From Telopea speciosissima (Eukaryota > Streptophyta > Magnoliopsida > Proteales > Proteaceae), in the NCBI RefSeq assembly GCF_018873765.1, contig NC_057919.1, positions 63,626,484 to 63,690,483 on the forward strand: a stretch of DNA of 64,000 bases. The letters run 5' to 3'. Positions 58,513 to 64,000 of the stretch are shown in pieces. Positions within the stretch are counted from its first letter, which is position 1; the number at the start of each line of letters is the position of its first letter. Below the pieces are notes generated by a model. It made no database searches and was not told the origin of the DNA. It saw only the letters and a program-made list of their open reading frames with translations. A program made the position numbers and the translations under genes.

Positions 58513-59522
58513 TAATAATTCCGTTGGCGATATAGTATTGGAAGCGTAGGGACTCGCACGCAGTCCATTCAAGACGGCAGAGATCTCAGTTGTACAGGCA
58601 CATTTGGATTCCTATAAAGTACAAAATTGCCCCTAGAGATTCATCCTGTCTGGTTTGGACCTAACCATGCCAATATTAGGCAAAATACATATCAAATCGA
58701 AGGTCTCGACGAATGTTAGGTACTTGATCAAAATGCCAAAAGCTTCAAATCTGATGGAACTCATTAAATCAAACTCTTTAACCTATCCCATACTAGACTG
58801 GCTCAATCTAATGCCCATACATTAGGGCGGATCCCATTAGACACAACAATAACCTCTACAGAGGTAAGCACCTATGGCGTTGGTGTATGCACTTTTTGAT
58901 CATTTTGATGCATTTCGAAGGTAAAACGACCTGCCAAAAAATCATCATAGCACTATCATCACAGCACTTTCTACACTGAGACTAGGCTTCACCAATAATG
59001 AATTTAGTAATTTCAAAGAGGTAGGAGAGCCATGCTGCCATGGCCATGAGAATGACAAAGGCTCTCTCTTTTTTTGTGGCATTTCAGTGATTGGACTACA
59101 TAGAGACACGACGATCCCTGGTCCCCTGGTCGGGCCCTATTAGATGGGGGAGTAGAGACGCAACTGTCCACATTTATATCTCGTCAACTACCCCTTTGCT
59201 GGTTCAAATTCGGATCGGTTTTCACGTCCCTTCTTCTTCTTCTTCTTCACACGCGCTTCTCCAGTGAATTGACTGTTCCACCCTTTTATTATTAATAATG
59301 GTGATAATGATATTACTTACTATATACAACTGAACTGTAACTTCACCAAATAAACAACTTATATCGTCCGTTCCGCTTCGATTCTCTCGAGTCCAAAGAT
59401 TCTAATCCAATGGTTGACACTACGAATACAGGCCCCACCTATTCCATTAGAAATTCAGACGTTCACACCTAATAAATACACCTGTGTTTCGCTTTTATTA
59501 CAACGCCTACCACAACACTCTC

Positions 59523-59530
59523 TATAAATA
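59523..59530 (+). promoter_or_regulatory. TATA box of the CASP-like gene
   Basis: TATAAATA in CTCTATAAATAAACG lies about 119 bp before the ATG, placing transcription start near 59555 with a leader of about 85 nt. Confidence 0.7.
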
Positions 59531-59608
59531 AACGATTCTATTTCTTATTCCTCCTCACTCTCCTTCTCTGACTTATTCAATTACAGACTACAGAGCAGCG
59601 AAGGATCA

Positions 59609-59611
<3 letters not shown>

Positions 59612-59641
<30 letters not shown>
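59612..59641 (+). repeat. (AG)n tract abutting the start codon of the CASP-like gene
   Basis: About 15 dinucleotide units run directly into ATG at 59642, so this is leader sequence. GA-rich leaders are common in plants; length variation could alter expression. Confidence 0.9.
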
Positions 59642-59645
<4 letters not shown>

Positions 59646-61826
59646 TGGATGGAATGGAGAATGGTGGAGGGAAGAATACGATGAAGGTAGCGAACGAAAG
59701 AAAGGTGAGAAGTTCAGAAGTGCTGCTTAGGTTTCTGGCACTTCTCTCTACTCTCATCGCAGTTATCGTCACTATCGTTTCTGAGGAAACAGAGCTCGTT
59801 CCTGTCGTCGTTCTAGCTAACCTCCCTCCCGTATATGTTCCTGCAACTGCTAAATGGCAATACTCCTCCGCCTTCGTGTAAGTCCTCTTCCTCTTCTTCT
59901 TCCTTCTTCATTTTCTCCTAATTTTGCGCAGAGAAGCAGAAAAAAGTATGCCTAGAATCTGTTTTTTTCAGTACTTGTTAGAAGGAGAGCTTTACCTTTT
60001 CCGTTCGGTTCATCGGAAAAACTCTGCTTTTCCGGCGGTTAAGAGCTCCTCGGTCCCCCCTCATCTCATTTGCTGGTCATATGACTGAGCGTATGTATAT
60101 GCATGCCACGAGCCAATGGATAATTGCCACCTGGCCATGTCCTTAAATATTAAATATTAGGTGTAGATATGTAATTGGGAGTTGAGATGCAATTCATTAA
60201 TTATTATCGGTGGCGAATTTAATCGGGGGTCAGATTTCAAACCTATCTGAGTTCAAGATTGCCAGCTGTACATACTGATTGCATACAGTAAAAGCCCATC
60301 TAGAAGCCCCCCACCGGAAAGATGAAATACTCACATACCGTCGAATAGCTGGATTCCAATCTAACGGTTCTCGTATAAGTTGTTTACCGGTCCGGTGTGA
60401 TCCTACCAACCTATGCTTTTTTTTGATAAAATCTACCAACCTATCCCTTGTCTTGGAAAATTATCTCCAGCAATTCTCTGCCCCAGTCCAATTATCTAGT
60501 GTCTCTAATAAGAGGGACTCGGCTCCTGTCCAGCTCCCTGCCCGGGTTGCATGTGCATCGCCGGACACAGTGAGGCGTTTTCACGCTTCACCAAGTTCAG
60601 CGCCGCACATGTAGCCCGGGCAGGGTGCTGGACAGAATCTTTTTGGGTAATAAGAAGGGGATGGATCCCACCTGGGTAGAGTGTTCGGACAGGGGTGGAA
60701 TGGTCATTGCACCCCCTTATTAGGGGCACTAGGGGAACTGGACCGATAGAAAATTGCAGGGGATAAAGGTCTGTCTCACAGACACAATAGTCTTCAATAA
60801 TTACAAGGGAAGTGGCCCGATCAGGTTTGACCAGTTAAAGCCTAACATCGGGTTCACTAGTTTGTTAACGGTTGGGGAGGTTGGGCCTAACCCGATTATG
60901 TAATGGTGTTTGATTGTATCTTTGCCCCCTTAACCCACGATTGTGGACCAATAATCAATCGACAGAATAGAAGTGTGTCCATGCCCTAGTCCATGGTTTG
61001 AGGTATCGGTATCGGTATCATATCATCCATATTGAGCGATATATATTGGTTTTGCAAGTGATCAATCTTGATATCATGCCGATACTATACTGATGACACG
61101 GTATAGACAAGAGTTAAAATGATAAAAAACCATTTTAAAGGAGAATCAGGGGCAAAACTTTTCGGGTTGACCAACGATACCCATTCCGATACCATGCACT
61201 AAAACCATGCCCTAACCTTAAATTTATGGGAACGATTAGGTCCATTCCGATACCATACACTAAAACCATGCCCTAACCTTAAATTTATGGGAACGATTAG
61301 GTCCAACCGAAACCGGTAGGGGCCCACCGGTTGACAGTAAGGTTCCGGTGATAATAGTTGGGCCCATTTGTTTGCAGATTTCAATTTATGGGGTCTACCA
61401 GCCCGCCACGGCTGGGCCCATTTTTTTTCCCCCTTCTTGTTCTGTAATTAACTAACTGAAATTAATTTTTGTGGATAAACGTACAGATATTTTCTAGTGG
61501 CAAACGTGATAGCGTGTGCATACGCAGCATTAACGCTGATGCTGTCGATAATGAAGGTGGCGGGGACAAATGGAATAGCAATGGTCATGATCGTCTTTGA
61601 TCTCTTAGTGGTGGCGCTCCTCTTCTCCAGCAGCGGTGCCGCGGCGGCGATAGGTGTCGTGGGTTACAAAGGGAACGTTCATGTAAGGTGGGAGAAAGTG
61701 TGTGACATCTTTGCTAAGTACTGTCGCTACACCGCTACTGCTGTTGCCGTCTCTCTCTTTGGATCCACCGTCTTTCTTGTTCTGTTAGCACTCACGGCTT
61801 TGCATCTCCGCAAGAAATCTCTTTAG
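59642..61826 (+). CDS. CASP-like membrane protein, subfamily 1E-like
   Basis: Two exons, 59642-59877 and 61487-61826, join at GT-AG in phase (576 bp, 191 residues). The protein fits the 180-200 residue, four-helix CASP-like family. A basic N-terminus precedes helix 1 (LLRFLALLSTLIAVIVTIVS, with the conserved Arg). An extracellular loop then leads through KWQYSSAFVYF to helix 2 (ANVIACAYAALTLMLSIM). Helix 3 is AMVMIVFDLLVVALLFSSSG with the conserved Asp, and the GYKGN loop precedes helix 4 (VSLFGSTVFLVLLALTALHL). CASP proteins scaffold the Casparian-strip membrane domain; most CASP-like members are plasma-membrane proteins of unknown role. YSSAFVYF...ANVIACAY suggests subfamily 1E. The 1609-bp intron holds a nested pair of foldback MITEs and a 61-bp tandem duplication. 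It appears intact. Confidence 0.93.
60430..60770. mobile_element. Foldback MITE, copy H (interrupted by H2)
   Basis: Outer arms TAGTGTCTCTAATAAGAGGG and, in reverse, TAGTGCCCCTAATAAGGGGG. The centre is GGATGGATCCCACCTGGG...GGACAGGGGTGGAATGGTCA, matching the centre of copy D base for base in order. The right end AGGTC/GATAAAGGTC resembles copy D's end. The outer limits are approximate. It lies in the CASP-like intron. Confidence 0.65.
60516..60647. mobile_element. Foldback MITE H2 nested inside copy H
   Basis: The arms CTGTCCAGCTCCCTGCCCGG and, in reverse, CTGTCCAGCACCCTGCCCGG continue through TGCATGTGC/TACATGTGC to a palindromic centre (GTGAGGCGTTTTCACGCTTC). Flanks TAATAAGAGG (60506-60515) and TAATAAGAAG (60648-60657) match at nine of ten bases. 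Removing it restores the D-like order in copy H. Confidence 0.82.
61181..61302. repeat. 61-bp tandem duplication in the CASP-like intron
   Basis: Two adjacent 61-bp copies starting CCATTCCGATACCAT and ending GGGAACGATTAGGT differ at one base (GCACT against ACACT), so the event is recent. Confidence 0.95.
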
Positions 61827-64000
61827 ATTATTAATAGCTACTTTTTTAGTTTAATCTTCACGGTGGATGATGATAGTTCATTAATCACAAAACAAATGTT
61901 TGTGTTTTGTCATTGTCTGTGTTTGGTGTGTACCGTTTAATTATACGCTAGCTTGTGTACCTTTGTTAAAGCTGTTGTGAAAGTTGGTTGTTCTTCATTA
62001 ATTGTTCCATTTAATTCGGTTATAAAGAAGAAAATGATGTGGAATCGGTCGGGATCGGTAAAACATCGGATGAAATGGGTCAAAAGTATATGCCCTAATT
62101 CATACTCGGCAATTGGTTCTATTTCCCTAGTGGTTTAAAAACTAGACCCGTTCAATTGAACTGATAAAACCAATTTGGAACTAAACTAGAAAATGAACGA
62201 TAAAAAACCACAATAAAATTTGAGATCGGACCGATAATAGACCAATTAAGAGAATGAAGACAGACAATTAAAAGAAATTAGTCGATAACGGATCGATAAC
62301 GGATCGAAATTGACAGCATCCATAATTTGATCTGATATAATGTGAAAAAACCAATCAAAATTGATTGAACCAACCGTTTGACACCCCTACCTCTCTTGAT
62401 CTTCTTCTCTATTTTCTCTCAATTTATGTCTATTATGTGGAGCAGCTCCTCCCCCAACCTGGAAGTGATAAGTATCATTCAAGGTATCAAATCTTGTCAT
62501 CTTTCTTTATCTCTTATTCTTTTCATCACCTTTCGAGAGAGATTAAAAGCATAACTGACTCTTTGGCCAGGAAAATTGAGTCTTTAGCGTACAAGACATG
62601 CTAGCCTAATTCCACTACTTGGTTGTCTGATCTTTGTAATCAATGACTCCTTACGTTAATTGCGCTTTAATAAATAGATTCCTTTCTACCAAAAGAACAA
62701 ATGTGGAGTTCCCATACCAATCTTTTACTTCCATGACTCCGTTCTTCCAAGTTCCATCGCTTTCTGGCTGGGGCTGTATCTTCCTCATGACATACATTTT
62801 AGAGATATATTTAATAATAATAATTAGACAAAAGGAACAATGCTTTTTCATCACAAGCTTAATAATATCTCTCATCCACTGGATAACAGGATAAGGGTGT
62901 AAATCAGTTCGGTCCAGAACTGAACAAATAATTACTTAATCAATTATTTTTTTGGTAAAGGAAAATCTATTGATTAACAAGTGAAGGGCTCATAGTGGCA
63001 GAAGTACAAGTTTTCATCAAACATGGAGTGGAATTTGACTATACTATCGAACATTGCATTGAGAGCTCCTTCCAGACTAGAGGGTCGAGTCCCCAATAAA
63101 TTGACCTCTATAGGAATGAAAACAAAGTTACATGTAAACAAAAAATGTAGATAGCTATAGGTTTCTACGAAAAACAAAAAAAAATTGTAGACTGGTGCCT
63201 AATATCTTCAATAATCGGGTGGATTATCAACAGTGTCGCCTTTAAGGGGTCTGTGGAATAGGAAATTGATGTACATAAAATTGTCCACCAAGTAGATAGG
63301 GGTCAAGTGGATGAAGGCCAATTTGTGCAGTAGATGGGACACAACGGAAAAGGACCTGACTGGCAGTTCCTTGGGCAACACGGTTTCAAACAAACTTGAA
63401 CCTCGGTAGCAACGAACTCCAAGAAACTGACGCACCATTACAATGAATAGTCCCCAAATCAAGGGATACATGTTCCCTACTCTGCCGCACACGCGGAGAT
63501 ACACGACTCAAGGAAGACGCCGACTGCCACGACCCAGCAACCGTCTCTGATGCCATTTCAATAATCGCTCCTTCATCCTTTAAATAGGAGATGAGGATTT
63601 AGGTACGGGGGCTTCACTTTTCATTGACTTACTGCTCTCTCTGAACTCCCTCTACAAATTTACTATTGCATGGATCTAACTTAGGCATCAGAGAGTCCCC
63701 CCTCAAAGTTCATTTTGGGCCTCTTTTGTGCTTTTCTCTTCTCGCAGGTCATCCACATCATCAAACCAGATTCTGACGGCAACAAAAATGATCTCCTTCT
63801 TGTCCGATTCAAGGACTATATGATCCTCTGCAAGGAAGTTGGCTTCTAGAATAACGCTCCGGATAGCTAATGCTTCCTCTACCGGTTAAATGGTTCTCTT
63901 CAGTTCTAAATCGATTAAAATATGGACAAGAGACAGTTGCTTGATCATGTAGTCCCTACACCAATTTGGGGGGCCAATTAGAGCACATGCAAGGGGCTTC
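61827..64000. other. 3' flank of the CASP-like gene and right end of the window
   Basis: The CASP-like 3' UTR should lie in the first few hundred bases. From about 62040 to 62390 the text (ATCGGTCGGGATCGG, ending CCGTTTGACACCCCTAC) looks like a decayed hAT-type MITE, but its left end was not found. ORFs at 62365-63504 have no recognisable domain. An RNase H-like relic lies near 63.8 kb. Confidence 0.5.
63780..63895 (-). pseudogene. RNase H-like (RVT_3 type) relic
   Basis: Minus-strand translation gives EEALAIRSVILEANFLAEDH then IVLESDKKEI, resembling the helix and Asp-bearing strand of plant RNase H-like domains found in LINE and related proteins (E in the helix, D in ESD). A stop lies just upstream (TI-stop-PVEEALAI). 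Only about 40 residues can be recognised, so it is a fragment. Confidence 0.45.

Larger units (their letters stand above)
55996..59522. other. Intergenic region before the CASP-like gene
   Basis: No gene was recognised. Contents: foldback copy C, (CT)n and (AG)n tracts (about 56402-56421, 57427-57442), a 29-bp tandem duplication at 57.9 kb, a GGATTCGGAT-rich MITE-like segment at 58.1-58.5 kb, and a (CTT)n run near 59232-59246. Confidence 0.55.

Noticed and set aside
63208-63504. 98-residue minus-strand ORF near the right end
   Set aside because: No known motif; it may be part of the same decayed element as the RNase H-like relic, but nothing in the sequence ties them together.

Overview
This is plant nuclear DNA. 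The evidence is Ty1/Copia and Ty3/Gypsy LTR retrotransposons, hAT and Mutator-type (MULE) elements, host genes split by GT-AG introns, an intron-containing plant elongator tRNA-Met, and host proteins of plant-only families (APO, CASP-like, phytyl ester synthase). No bacterial operon, CRISPR array or phage structure was seen. The species cannot be fixed from the sequence; large repeat-filled introns suggest a woody angiosperm, perhaps a magnoliid or early-diverging eudicot (inference only).

Layout. 1-7803: 3' part of a Copia element (it starts left of the window), split by a 4.9 kb hAT transposon that landed on the catalytic YVDD codons of its reverse transcriptase. 9751-15206 (minus): the first five exons of a plastid phytyl ester synthase/acyltransferase gene. 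Its later exons are not in the window, so the gene either continues to the left, with the Copia element in an intron, or is truncated. 15.2-25.6 kb: intergenic DNA with MITEs and a probable Pack-MULE carrying an ARM-repeat (PUB-like) fragment. 25631-28888 (plus): an intact three-exon APO4-like gene. 28.9-32 kb: intergenic DNA with foldback elements.

32.0-56.0 kb: a tandem array of at least four diverged units. Two of them carry a tRNA-Met(CAT) gene. The array is cut by an 11.7 kb Tat-type Gypsy element (38581-50274, minus strand) with 5-bp target duplications, near-identical LTRs, broken gag-pol, two RNase H domains and an antisense ORF. Diverged units provide empty sites that date several hAT-type MITE insertions. 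56-59.5 kb: intergenic DNA. 59642-61826 (plus): a two-exon CASP-like membrane protein gene. 61.8-64 kb: mostly featureless, ending in a weak RNase H-like relic.

The most unusual structure is a scattered set of short foldback elements (about 130-340 bp). They share a core resembling GGGCAGGGGTAAGGTGGTCATT but carry different inverted arms in different copies, and the better copies have 9-10 bp target duplications as expected for MULE-derived MITEs. One such element is nested inside another within the CASP-like intron.
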